Positions 35,583 to 44,339 of a DNA stretch of 64,000 nt are shown in pieces. Below the pieces are notes generated by a model. It was not told the origin of the DNA. It saw nothing but the letters and a program-made list of their open reading frames with translations, and searched no databases. Positions within the stretch are counted from its first letter, which is position 1; each line of letters opens with the position of its first letter. The position numbers were made by a program, and so were the translations under genes. Source of the DNA: Peribacillus glennii (GTDB taxonomy: Bacteria; Bacillota; Bacilli; Bacillales; DSM-1321); the NCBI RefSeq assembly GCF_003429105.1, contig NZ_QVTD01000021.1:1-64000 (forward strand). The letters run 5' to 3'.

Positions 35583-36233
35583 GTGAGTGTAAGCTTGTGG
35601 ATAGAAAAGTTGGAAAACCGCGCGATAGTAGAAGATGAGCAGTTGGTAGAATTGGTCCGCCAAGGGGACCATGAAGCAGCAAACTTATTGATCAACAAAT
35701 ATAGGAATTTTGTCAAGTCGAAAGCGAGCAGATATTTTATAATAGGTGGAGATAGGGAGGATATTGTCCAGGAAGGGATGATTGGACTGTATAAAGCGAT
35801 CCGGGATTTTAGAGAGGATAAACTAACCTCTTTTAAGGCTTTTGCCGAGCTTTGCATTACCAGGCAAATCATAACCGCGATCAAAACAGCAACCCGTCAA
35901 AAGCATACCCCTCTGAATTCCTACATTTCCCTGGACAAGCCACTATTTGAAGACGATTCCGACCATACGCTTATGGATGTGATATCCTGTACAAAAGTTA
36001 CGGATCCCATTTCTTTGCTTATTAACCAGGAGAATTCCGACTATGTACAGTTGAAAATGGCAGAGATGCTGAGTGATTTAGAAAGAAAAGTATTGTCCCT
36101 TTACATGGATGGACAGTCCTATGTAGAAATTTCCGAAAAACTTGACAAGCATGTAAAGTCGATTGACAATGCCCTTCAGCGGGTGAAAAGGAAATTGGAA
36201 CGGTATCTCGAGATGCGGGAGATTGTGTACTGA
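35583..36233 (+). CDS. SigH-like RNA polymerase sigma factor (sigma-70 family)
   Basis: A 216-residue sigma factor with regions 2 and 4 only. Region 2 (KYRNFVKSKASRYFIIGGDR, DIVQEGMIGLYKAIRDF, LTSFKAFAELCITRQIITAI) agrees closely with Bacillus SigH, the stationary-phase and sporulation sigma factor, as does region 4 (YVEISEKLDKHVKSIDNALQ). The N terminus (MSVSLWIEKLENRAIVED) differs from SigH. Its setting, beside a DNA glycosylase rather than the rpmG-secE-nusG cluster where sigH lies in Bacillus, suggests a paralogue. GTG start, 6 bases after GGGGGGA. Confidence 0.9.
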   Translation: MSVSLWIEKLENRAIVEDEQLVELVRQGDHEAANLLINKYRNFVKSKASRYFIIGGDREDIVQEGMIGLYKAIRDFREDKLTSFKAFAELCITRQIITAIKTATRQKHTPLNSYISLDKPLFEDDSDHTLMDVISCTKVTDPISLLINQENSDYVQLKMAEMLSDLERKVLSLYMDGQSYVEISEKLDKHVKSIDNALQRVKRKLERYLEMREIVY

Positions 36234-36268
36234 GTTGGTAAACAGAAAAGATTGATCATAAGAGAAAG

Positions 36269-36297
36269 AGCCCAGTTGATGGACTGGGCTTATTTTA
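36269..36297 (+). terminator. terminator of the SigH-like gene
   Basis: AGCCCAGT (36269-36276) pairs with ACTGGGCT (36283-36290), followed by TATTTT, 36 bp after the stop. Confidence 0.85.
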
Positions 36298-36489
36298 CTT
36301 GTCCTGAGAAGCCAAATGGGAGGGGTAGATATATAGCCGTACTAAATATACCAAAAAGCGAGGAATTGCTGACAGTTGCTCCTTTTCAGGATTTAAATAG
36401 TCCTTCGGTAAATTTATGGTATCCGAATAGCTGTGCGAAATGATTAAATAAGATTAGACCTGCTGATTAAAGATGATAGGGGGGATTTT

Positions 36490-37500
36490 ATGAGCATACC
36501 AAACAAAGCTGATTGGAAAGGCTTTTTGAACTTGTATGACCGAATTGCCATTCAGGCACTGGAATTCTACCCTGGTTTATCAGCACCGAAGCTCCGTTTG
36601 CTTAATTATTCCGAAAATGCTACATATTTAGTCGAGGATTGCAGCAATAAATATATACTGAGGGCAAGCCGACCGGGGTACCATACTAAGCCTGAAATCG
36701 AAAGTGAACTTGTCTGGCTGAATACAATCCATGCCAACACATCCATCGAAGTTCATTTACCTGTTCCTAATAAAAAAGGGGAATATATTCAAACCATTAC
36801 ATTTGAAAATGATCCCCAAGAATATTACTGTACAATGTTTACCTTTTTAAAAGGCGACCCCCCGGATGAAGAAACAGAAAGCGAATTAATCAGGCATTTT
36901 GAAAAGCTAGGGGAAATAACTGCCCAACTGCATGAACATAGTATAAATTGGAGCAAAACGGAAGGCTTTCAACGCCCTTTCTGGGATTTTGAAACAATAT
37001 TGGGGCAAAATCCCAAGTGGGGAAGATGGCAGGATGGCATAGGAATCACTCAAGAACGGGCAGCTCTATTTCAACAAGTGTCAGATACCATCAAGCAAAG
37101 ATTGGAAAGGTTCGGCAAGGGACGAAACAAATTTGGCATGATCCATGCTGACATACGCCTGGCTAACTTCATTATAGAAGGCCAAAGAATCAAGGTGATT
37201 GACTTTGATGATTGCGGGTTTGGCTGGTATCTATTTGATCTTGCTGCTTCATTAAGTTTTATTGAACATAAAGCCTTCGTTCCGGGACTAATCCATTCCT
37301 GGTTACGGGGATATCGTAAGGTACGCCCACTTTCTAAACAAGAACAGCAGGAAATACCTACATTTATTATGATGAGAAGATTGATGCTGATTTCCTGGAT
37401 AGGCAGCCGAAATAATGAAACAACCCAAAAAATGGGCAGGGCATATACGATGGAAACAGTAAAAATTGCGCAGGATTATTTGAAAACATTTAAAGTGTAA
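36490..37500 (+). CDS. aminoglycoside phosphotransferase/choline-kinase-like protein
   Basis: A 336-residue protein-kinase-like phosphotransferase. The Brenner motif HADIRLANF (219-227, catalytic Asp) and metal motif IDFDD (237-241) are intact. The N-lobe has a YLVED/YILRASR strand pair. The family covers aminoglycoside kinases, homoserine kinase type II, choline kinase and SrkA stress kinases. Nothing here fixes the substrate; the organisation as a lone gene after GGGGGGATTTT gives no clue either. Confidence 0.85.
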   Translation: MSIPNKADWKGFLNLYDRIAIQALEFYPGLSAPKLRLLNYSENATYLVEDCSNKYILRASRPGYHTKPEIESELVWLNTIHANTSIEVHLPVPNKKGEYIQTITFENDPQEYYCTMFTFLKGDPPDEETESELIRHFEKLGEITAQLHEHSINWSKTEGFQRPFWDFETILGQNPKWGRWQDGIGITQERAALFQQVSDTIKQRLERFGKGRNKFGMIHADIRLANFIIEGQRIKVIDFDDCGFGWYLFDLAASLSFIEHKAFVPGLIHSWLRGYRKVRPLSKQEQQEIPTFIMMRRLMLISWIGSRNNETTQKMGRAYTMETVKIAQDYLKTFKV

Positions 37501-37695
37501 ATTCCTGGATCCTGCCAATTGTGAACTAACCTTCCCCTAAAGAAAACGAGAAGTTCAATCAAAATCAGTACCAACAGACCTTCCTTCAGATACAATAAAA
37601 TACAGAATTCATAGGAACCGTCTTAATGTTTCCCTCCCTAGTAATCGGGTAATGATAAGTATCCGATTTTATGAAGAAACAGGGGAGGTATTCTA

Positions 37696-37974
37696 ATGGA
37701 GAAAAAGAAGAACGACAATGGAAGCAATCACGGTGAACGCGACGAATATTTTAAAGAACGCGCAGGCACAGACGATGCCAGATTCCATGTTGTCCCTCAT
37801 GATGAGGAAGGCTGGGCTGTCAAGACCGAAGGTGAGGATGAACCCGGCTATACCAGTGATTCAAAGTCCGAAGCTGTAAAGGAAGCAAAAAGAATGGCAG
37901 AGGAAGCAGAAACGATGGCCATTATCCATGATGAAGATGGAAAGATCGAGGAACAACACAATTATCAGGAATAA
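37696..37974 (+). CDS. DUF2188 protein
   Basis: A 92-residue very hydrophilic protein. After a charged start (MEKKKNDNGSNHGERDEYF) comes the DUF2188 unit: RFHVVPHDEEGWAVKTEGED, then a helix rich in Ala/Glu/Lys (SEAVKEAKRMAEEAETMA) and IIHDEDGKIEEQHNY. Small DUF2188 proteins are widespread; their role is not established. ATG follows GGGGAGG; terminator directly after. Confidence 0.85.
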   Translation: MEKKKNDNGSNHGERDEYFKERAGTDDARFHVVPHDEEGWAVKTEGEDEPGYTSDSKSEAVKEAKRMAEEAETMAIIHDEDGKIEEQHNYQE

Positions 37975-37981
37975 TAAAAAG

Positions 37982-38017
37982 TAACCCGGAAAAATTTTCT
38001 TTCCGGGTTATTTTTTT
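37982..38017 (+). terminator. terminator of the DUF2188 gene
   Basis: TAACCCGGAAA (37982-37992) pairs with TTTCCGGGTTA (38000-38010), followed by seven T residues. Confidence 0.92.
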
Positions 38018-38207
38018 ATTGAAAAGGTCCTGCCATTCTATCGAGAATGCTAATAATCAAAAGCTAACATATAGTGCCAAGCCATTCAGCCGCAGGTCGT
38101 TTAACAACCTTTTATTAACCCGGAGGGAGAAACTATAAAAATAAGTTTATAGCTATCGTTTTATGACAGAAATAGGTATTTACTATTAGATTATAGCCGT
38201 TTCAGGC

Positions 38208-38525
38208 ATGTCTCTTCCTTCGTACACTGTAGTTATTCAGGTGAAAGGGGGGAAGAAGCGAAGAAGCGAAGTGTGTGCATGTTGTTTCAGAAGGAGATTT
38301 GAAGATGATTGCTTTGAAGATGATCAAGACCGCTTCGAAGATAACCGTTTTAGACGCCGGATTAGGTTGGAAGATGACCTGTTCGAAGAGGACTTGCTCG
38401 AAGATGAAGCCCGATTCAGAAGGAATAACCTTTTAAGAAGAATTGATAATGAACGAAGGCGGCGTGATGACGACCGTTTTAGATTTAGGCGTGATGTTTG
38501 CAGAATGTGCAGGCGTTTTTGCTGA
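38208..38525 (+). CDS. Arg/Asp/Glu-rich repetitive protein with Cys clusters at both ends
   Basis: Up to 105 residues. An N-terminal CACCF and C-terminal CRMCRRFC bracket a core built of alternating acidic and basic phenylalanine-centred units (FRRRFEDDCFEDDQDRFED, LFEEDLLEDEARFRRNN, RRRRDDDRFRFRRD). The repeat period and Cys-rich ends suggest a self-associating structural protein, as in spore coats, but I recognise no family. The start is uncertain: ATG 38208 and GTG 38241 both lack a good ribosome site, although GGGGGG lies at about 38247. Confidence 0.5.
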   Translation: MSLPSYTVVIQVKGGKKRRSEVCACCFRRRFEDDCFEDDQDRFEDNRFRRRIRLEDDLFEEDLLEDEARFRRNNLLRRIDNERRRRDDDRFRFRRDVCRMCRRFC

Positions 38526-38598
38526 TTACTTTTTATAAATAATCGATCATTTCCTTGAATGTAACTCTACTCTTTGGGAAGAGATACGTGACATAATT

Positions 38599-38638
38599 AA
38601 AAGTCCTCAATCCCGATATTTTTGGAAAGAGGACTTTT
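38599..38638 (-). terminator. hairpin between convergent genes
   Basis: AAAAGTCCTC (38599-38608) pairs perfectly with GAGGACTTTT (38629-38638). It sits past the dehydratase stop on the minus strand and past the Arg/Glu-rich gene on the plus strand and may end both. Confidence 0.6.
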
Positions 38639-38656
38639 GAACACCGTTTCTTTTCA

Positions 38657-39637
38657 TTATTGGATTACAGTATGAGTATCGCCAACTAAGGAATTTAACC
38701 GTGACCATGAAATGTTCCGTCCGGTAACTACAATGGCCACTTTACGCCCGCTTAATTCTTCGCCGCATTGCGTTAAAGCGGCAACCCCTGCAGCTCCGGA
38801 GGGTTCTACTATGTATTGAACAGCTAACATGTTCTTGATGGCGTCAATAATCTGTTCTTCAGTCACCGTTAAAATTCGGTCGATATGTTTTTGGATGATT
38901 GGAAAAGTAATAGTTTCAGGATCAATCGGCCCGCTTAACCCTTCAGCTATGGATGGATGTAATTTGACTGGGGTTCCCTGTCCATTTTTATACCAGACAG
39001 CTAAAGTGGGACTGTTTTTACATTGGACGCCCCAAACTTCAATTTTCGGATTGACTGATTTTAAAGCTAAACACATACCGGCGGTTAGTCCGCCTCCACC
39101 CATACAGGTAATAACGGTATCCACGTCTGCTAAATCATCTAAAATTTCCAATGCAACAGTGCCACCGGCCGAAATTACCGCTGGATCATTATATGCAGAT
39201 AGAAAGATATAACCTTTTTCTTTTGCAACTGATAAAGCGGTTATTCTAGCTTCTTCAATAGAATCAAAGAAGGTTAATTCGGCGCCATATCCCTCCAATG
39301 CTTGCACCTTGCCTGGATCCGCATCCTTCGGTAAAAAAACATGTGCCGGAACACTCAACTTACTGGCAGCATAAGCTAATCCTATTCCATGATTACCGGC
39401 TGAAGGTGCTATAATGCCGCGCTTACGTTCCTTCTCATTTAAAGTCAAAAGCCGGTTTAAGGATCCCCGCGATTTAAAGCTTCCTGTAACCTGAAGGTTT
39501 TCCAATTTTAAATGAATATCAGATTTGTAAATTCGGCTAAAATTCTCGCTATATTCCAATGGTGTATGACGTATGTAAGGCTTAATCCGTTTATGGGCAT
39601 GAATAATCTCCTGCAAGGTAATTTCGCTTAGATTCAA
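38657..39637 (-). CDS. PLP-dependent threonine/serine dehydratase
   Basis: A 326-residue fold-type II PLP enzyme. The cofactor lysine is Lys55 in TGSFKSRG, the phosphate-binding loop is MGGGGLTAG (about 178-186), and APSAGNHGIGLAYAA and EPSGAAGVAAL are typical. It lacks the C-terminal ACT domain of biosynthetic IlvA, so it is a catabolic-type threonine/serine dehydratase or a hydroxyamino-acid dehydratase. It is divergent from a LysR regulator across 116 bp, suggesting control by that protein. Confidence 0.9.
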   Translation of the reverse strand: MNLSEITLQEIIHAHKRIKPYIRHTPLEYSENFSRIYKSDIHLKLENLQVTGSFKSRGSLNRLLTLNEKERKRGIIAPSAGNHGIGLAYAASKLSVPAHVFLPKDADPGKVQALEGYGAELTFFDSIEEARITALSVAKEKGYIFLSAYNDPAVISAGGTVALEILDDLADVDTVITCMGGGGLTAGMCLALKSVNPKIEVWGVQCKNSPTLAVWYKNGQGTPVKLHPSIAEGLSGPIDPETITFPIIQKHIDRILTVTEEQIIDAIKNMLAVQYIVEPSGAAGVAALTQCGEELSGRKVAIVVTGRNISWSRLNSLVGDTHTVIQ

Positions 39638-39716
39638 ATGATCAACTCCTTATTTTAATTAACATTTATTTTGGATTTTACTTTAAAGCCTTGTTGTTGG
39701 ATAATACATATTAGTC

Positions 39717-39739
39717 ATAACGTTATAATATTGAGTTAT
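39717..39739. promoter_or_regulatory. candidate LysR-binding region in the divergent promoter
   Basis: A palindrome ATAACGTTAT (39717-39726) and a wider ATAAC/GTTAT pair (39717-39721 with 39735-39739) lie between the divergent dehydratase and LysR genes, 15-37 bp before the LysR start. This fits the dyad with T-N11-A spacing used by LysR proteins. Assignment by position and symmetry only. Confidence 0.4.
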
Positions 39740-39753
39740 AAGGAGGGCGGCTA

Positions 39754-40587
39754 TTGAATCTGCAACAAATGAGTTATGTGATGAAAATTGCCGAAACAAA
39801 AAGTATCAATAAAGCTTCAGCAGCTCTCCATATCTCCCAACCAGCGTTAACAAAACAACTAAAATTATTGGAGGATGAACTTGGAGCTTCGTTATTTGAA
39901 AGAAATAAAAGCGGTTGCAAGTTAACGGAAGATGGGGAGCTTTTTGTTAATGAGGCTGAATTAATACTTAATCAAATAGACTCATTAAAACAAAAATTTA
40001 TAGAAAAAAAAGAGAAGAAAATAGTAAATATAGGGGCGTTGCCAAGCATAGCTACCCATTTCTTGCCTGCCCTTGTCCAAAAACTGAATAATTTAGGGTA
40101 TAGAATCAATATTCATGTTGCAGACACGAGCAATGAAATTAAAAGCTTATTATATGATAGGAAAATTGATGTGGGATTTGGACAAGATGAGGAAGAAAGG
40201 GACTACGTAAATACACTTTTTATTGAACCTTATTATGTGATTGTTCCTAATTTAAATCCATTAACAAAGGCTAAATCAGTTTCACTAAGTGATTTAACCA
40301 ATCAAAATATGATTCTCCCCACACTTTCTTGTGATATCCGGATATCTCTTGATCATTATTTAAAACGACAAGGAATTATTATGGAAAATATCATGGAAGT
40401 CGGTCAAAATGATTCGATTTTATCACTCGTCAAAATCGGTGTAGGTTTAACAATCCTTCCTAAAATGACAATCCATAACTTAGATGAAAGTGTTAAAGCT
40501 ATACCACTTAAAAATAAGGATTTTAATAGAAAAATCTCTTTATTTTCTTACTCAAAAAAATTACTTGCTTTAATCGAAAGGATTTAG
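39754..40587 (+). CDS. LysR-family transcriptional regulator
   Basis: A 277-residue protein. The N-terminal winged helix (MSYVMKIAETKSINKASAALHISQPALTKQ region, residues 6-35) is typical of LysR regulators and is followed by the LEDELGASLFERNKSG wing and the linker helix. The effector-binding domain (about 90-277) is slightly short for the family (usually about 295). TTG start, 6 bases after AAGGAGGG. Divergent from the dehydratase, so it probably senses a hydroxyamino acid or related ligand and controls that gene. Confidence 0.9.
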   Translation: MNLQQMSYVMKIAETKSINKASAALHISQPALTKQLKLLEDELGASLFERNKSGCKLTEDGELFVNEAELILNQIDSLKQKFIEKKEKKIVNIGALPSIATHFLPALVQKLNNLGYRINIHVADTSNEIKSLLYDRKIDVGFGQDEEERDYVNTLFIEPYYVIVPNLNPLTKAKSVSLSDLTNQNMILPTLSCDIRISLDHYLKRQGIIMENIMEVGQNDSILSLVKIGVGLTILPKMTIHNLDESVKAIPLKNKDFNRKISLFSYSKKLLALIERI

Positions 40588-41157
40588 TAATAAGTAGTTG
40601 GAAAATTAAAATTTCCTCCTATTATTTCTCTATGTTATTCGTTGCAGAATTTCCTCTATAGCTGATATCCCTGTTTTTCTGAGCGCACCCTTCCCATGGT
40701 GCGCTTGTTCTTCGTGCAAAGCCATTTTTCCCATGGCAAGGGAGTGATTACCTTTTTTTAAAAAAACGAAAAGGAACAAAACTTCCATTTTTCCGGAATT
40801 AATTGCAGCCTATAAATGCGATTCATCTGGATCTTTGCGTAAAATTTTCACATTACAAAATGCCTTCGTCAGCTGTTACATTCATTTCAAACATCTCGAT
40901 GTGTTTTCAAGGCAGTATGTGCCAGAGAGCCTGGTAGAAAGGACATGTTGGTTAAAACAATGTTTTTATCCATCTGTCGCGTCTTGTGGAATAATTTTTT
41001 AAAAAAGGGTGTTTTAAAAAAATTTGGCAATATAAATTTTGGAAAGAATTGTCCATTTTTCTCGGAATTTATCGATAATTCCAATAAAATCAATCCAATA
41101 ACTGCTTTTTAAATGACGCTTTATTTAGGACTGATGGAAAACATTATTGTAATGTAT
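40588..41157. other. gene-free stretch
   Basis: No credible gene on either strand. A GCGCAC/GTGCGC hairpin near 40683-40704 has no T run. An open minus frame at 40887-41093 has poor composition and no ribosome site. Confidence 0.5.
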
Positions 41158-42054
41158 TTATGAAAAATCGTATTTTACGCCGGTTAACGCCTCAGAAACG
41201 TCCCATAACCTATTCATTGTTTCTTGGTTATATACGCCTGATGCAGGAGTCTCTATTGCTGGTAGACCTTTTCGGTTGCCTCTTCCGTTTGGACCGATAT
41301 ACTCTCCACCATTTAGCCTGGCATCCGTCGCTGCGAACAATGTCGGAAGCGCACCCATTTCTGGCGGTTGGAAAAGGATTTGCATCAATTTCTTTACAAA
41401 AGCTGGAGCTTCTGACTTCCTAAACTTAAACAAATTAGTGGAGGAAATGCCTGGATGACATGCGATGCTAAGAGTTGAAATGCCATGCTGTTTCAATCGT
41501 TGGTCTAATTCTTTAGCAAATAATAAATTTGCTAATTTACTTTGGCCATAAAATTTCATGGCTTTGTATCCATTGGAACCATCTAAATTGTAAAAATCAA
41601 TAGAAGCTCCTCTATGTGCGATGCTGCTAAGTGTCACAACTCGGGAATTTTGGGTTTTCTTTAATAAAGGAAGCAATAAACCAGTTAAAGCAAAATGCCC
41701 TAAATGATTGCTCCCAAATTGTAGTTCGAATCCATCCTTTGTTTTTTCATACGGCGGAATCATAACACCAGCATTATTGATTAAGATATCTAGAGATTCA
41801 TATCGACTAGTGTACGTCTCTGCAAAATCACGAACGCTTTGTAAATCCGCTAGGTCGAGCTTCATCAAAGTTAAAGATGCTTCCTCCACTTCTTTATGTA
41901 TAGATTCAACGGATTTTTGTCCTTTTTGTTCGTCTCGCACAGCTAAGATTATATGAGCACCTTTTTTTGAAAGTACCTTGACTGCTTCATAACCGATGCC
42001 GCTATTTGCTCCTGTAACAATGATTTTCCTACCTTTCAAATTTTCAGTTTTCAT
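41158..42054 (-). CDS. short-chain dehydrogenase/reductase (retinol-dehydrogenase-like)
   Basis: A 298-residue SDR. Cofactor motif TGANSGIG (14-21), NNAG (93-96), and the Ser143/144, Tyr169, Lys173 catalytic set (YGQSK) are all present. The C-terminal extension and the NHLGHFALTGLLLPLL helix place it near the retinol dehydrogenase/WW-oxidoreductase-like group, often NADP-dependent. Substrate unknown. It is transcribed away from a palindrome at 42173-42199. Confidence 0.9.
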   Translation of the reverse strand: MKTENLKGRKIIVTGANSGIGYEAVKVLSKKGAHIILAVRDEQKGQKSVESIHKEVEEASLTLMKLDLADLQSVRDFAETYTSRYESLDILINNAGVMIPPYEKTKDGFELQFGSNHLGHFALTGLLLPLLKKTQNSRVVTLSSIAHRGASIDFYNLDGSNGYKAMKFYGQSKLANLLFAKELDQRLKQHGISTLSIACHPGISSTNLFKFRKSEAPAFVKKLMQILFQPPEMGALPTLFAATDARLNGGEYIGPNGRGNRKGLPAIETPASGVYNQETMNRLWDVSEALTGVKYDFS

Positions 42055-42172
42055 TTAAAAACACCCTTTCAATTTACTATTTACTAATTAAAGTTTACGC
42101 GACAAAGCTGAAATGAACCAATATGTAATCAATTTAACTCTCGCTTACTAGATTCCTTTGGAGAATACACTT

Positions 42173-42199
42173 TTTATAAGATAATATTTATCTTATAAA
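42173..42199. promoter_or_regulatory. 27-bp perfect palindrome, operator-like
   Basis: Twelve-bp arms TTTATAAGATAA (42173-42184) and TTATCTTATAAA (42188-42199) around TAT. It lies 119 bp upstream of the SDR gene and 20 bp before the ATG of a ruined DUF1572 gene. Size and symmetry suit a TetR- or MarR-type dimer site. No cognate regulator is adjacent. Confidence 0.5.
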
Positions 42200-42218
42200 A
42201 AAATAAGGGGGATAATCC

Positions 42219-42429
42219 ATGCAGGAAACAAAGAATTGATGGAGTGGAGCAGGAAAAATCTATTCATTAAGCGACCTAGCGGTTCAGAGAAATAAAAATA
42301 ACTGCTGAAAAAGCGATAGTACAATTATCCCGAAGAGAAATCTTATGGTGTCCTAATGAACATTCCAACAGTGTGGCCGTTATTGTGAAACATATGAGTG
42401 GAAATACGATGTCCCGCTGGACTCCATAG
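42219..42429 (+). pseudogene. decayed DUF1572/DinB-like protein
   Basis: ATG follows AAGGGGGATAATCC, but the frame stops after six codons (MQETKN). Other frames give TAEKAIVQLSRREILW and PNEHSNSVAVIVKHMSGNTM, the conserved N-terminal blocks of DUF1572 (YjoA-like) members of the DinB superfamily, including the metal-ligand-type histidine in VKHMSGN. The gene ends abruptly at about 42429. Confidence 0.7.
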
Positions 42430-42492
42430 CAGCAGGAGACGACAAAAGCAATAAGGCGACCCCATCACCAATTTTTTCGTGCAACAATCCGA

Positions 42493-42693
42493 CTAACTTT
42501 TTACCAATTCCATTACTTTATCTGCGGCAAGGTCTGATAAATAACAGCAGTAGCTGAAATCGGTGAGAGCTCTTGCGATGCCAACCAGTTTATCGCGATC
42601 CCAAGCCGAAATCATAATATCAGCATTGTCAATCATCCTTTGCAGCCTAAGCATGTCATCGGACGGCCTTTTAATTCCAGCTGATTTAATCAC
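42493..42693 (-). pseudogene. truncated GNAT acetyltransferase fragment
   Basis: Sixty-six codons on the minus strand read LQRMIDNADIMISAWDRDKL, VGIARALTDFSYCCYLSDLA, then jump straight to ADKVMELVKS. The acetyl-CoA-binding Q/R-x-x-G-x-G/A loop that should follow YLSDLAVD is deleted, as is the C-terminal half. It is the middle of a GNAT protein only. Confidence 0.7.
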
Positions 42694-42899
42694 ATGGGAG
42701 AGATCTTCTGATTTTTATGTTTACAAATTGGAATATTATTTTGTGTTTGTTTGGAAAATAAATGAAGAATGTAATAAAAGGGTAATATACCGTGTGAATC
42801 CTGACCCAAAGTTCGACAGTCGTTCTAAGCGTATCAATTTGTTTTTAAGCCGTTAATTGATACTATACTGATATATGACTTAGAAAGGAAAAAATAGAA

Positions 42900-43901
42900 A
42901 TGACAAATATAAATATTCCGGTTTCAGTCTTAAACCTTGCCCCCATTCGTCAAGGACAGGAACCTAAAGATGCGATTGATTCGATGGTTGATTTAGCACA
43001 AGCTACGGAGGAAATGGGGTATAAACGGTATTGGATTGCAGAACATCATAATACGCCTACACTTGTAAGTTCAGCTACCTCCATTTTGATTAAGCATACA
43101 TTGGAGCATACGAAGACTATCCGTGTTGGATCTGGTGGGGTCATGTTGCCCAATCATTCCCCATTAGTCGTGGCCGAACAATTCGGAACCATGGCAACCA
43201 TTTATCCAAGCCGTTTGGACCTAGGACTTGGCAGGGCACCTGGTACCGATATGATGACGGCAAGTGCATTAAGGCGTTCACAGAATGATTCTGTCTATAC
43301 CTTTCCCGACGACGTGAATTCCTTGCTTACATACTTCGGACCTATAGAAAAGCAAGGTTATGTCAAAGCACATCCAGGTGTTGGCACAAATATCCCGGTA
43401 TATATTTTAGGATCATCCACAGATTCAGCATATTTAGCGGCTAAATTAGGGCTGCCATATGTGTTCGCATCACACTTTGCCCCTAGATATATGGAGGAAG
43501 CCATTTCAATTTATCGCAATCGGTTCCAACCTTCTGAATATCTGGATTCTCCATATATGATGGTGTGTTTAAATGTAATTGCAGCTGAAACAGATGAAGA
43601 AGCGAGCATAGAATCAACAACAATGCAGCAATTTTTCCTGAATGTTGTCCGAGGTTCACAAACACCATTGCAACCGCCAGTGGACAGCATGGATAACATT
43701 TGGAGCCACCAAGAGAAAGAAATGGCTTCCTCAATGTCGAGTGTGACATTTATGGGAAGTAAAGAAACAGTAAAAGCACAGTTAACAAAATTCCAAGACA
43801 AATATCATGTAGATGAAATAATGGCTGTTTCCTACATTTTTAATGCAGATAAACAAAAGCGGTCTTATGAAATATTTAAGGATATTGTGGACGGAAATTG
43901 A
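42900..43901 (+). CDS. LLM-class flavin-dependent oxidoreductase
   Basis: A 333-residue luciferase-like monooxygenase with TIM-barrel fold. Typical blocks are the N-terminal [24 protein letters not shown] (about 43-53), [20 protein letters not shown] (about 98-117) and [12 protein letters not shown] (about 130-141). It resembles the YceB-type proteins of Bacillus that use FMNH2 or F420; the substrate is not known. Single gene with terminator. Confidence 0.9.
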   Translation: MTNINIPVSVLNLAPIRQGQEPKDAIDSMVDLAQATEEMGYKRYWIAEHHNTPTLVSSATSILIKHTLEHTKTIRVGSGGVMLPNHSPLVVAEQFGTMATIYPSRLDLGLGRAPGTDMMTASALRRSQNDSVYTFPDDVNSLLTYFGPIEKQGYVKAHPGVGTNIPVYILGSSTDSAYLAAKLGLPYVFASHFAPRYMEEAISIYRNRFQPSEYLDSPYMMVCLNVIAAETDEEASIESTTMQQFFLNVVRGSQTPLQPPVDSMDNIWSHQEKEMASSMSSVTFMGSKETVKAQLTKFQDKYHVDEIMAVSYIFNADKQKRSYEIFKDIVDGN

Positions 43902-43909
43902 ATATCAGC

Positions 43910-43944
43910 AACCGACCTTCTTCCTTCAGAGAGGTCGGTTTTTT
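43910..43944 (+). terminator. terminator of the LLM oxidoreductase gene
   Basis: AACCGACCT (43910-43918) pairs with AGGTCGGTT (43932-43940), then a T run, 9 bp after the stop. Confidence 0.9.
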
Positions 43945-44339
43945 AATAGCCCTCTTTTTAGATATTTAAAAATCACAAGTTAATGCTGTTGTCAGGCTTC
44001 TGAATTGTTGGTTTAATATAAATACTCAAATTATCCAACAAATAATATTCTTCGCTAGAAGTCGAAATTTCCAAGGTCGATAATGAAGACAGGTATTGTA
44101 CTTGTAAGAAAGTACTTAAAACTTTCAATTTGGGGTAGGCTGTGAGAAGGTAAAAAAGGACAGAAGTCGTTGGTTGATTTGAAGAATACATGGATAGTAA
44201 TGTATTTTACATTTTTTCTATATCATCCAGTAGTAGATCATGGCAAGGATAGTTTATTTTCGAATCAACAAACTATATAAATGCGGACTGCATTGAGAAG
44301 GTTAGAAATTATCTGTGACGACACGAAAGGAGATAAATT
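43945..44339. other. gene-free stretch
   Basis: A/T-rich with no credible frame or strong hairpin. It presumably holds the promoter of the following lipoprotein gene. Confidence 0.5.

Noticed and set aside
40887-41093. Minus-strand open frame of 68 codons
   Set aside because: A/T-driven Phe/Lys/Asn composition, no ribosome site, no motif.
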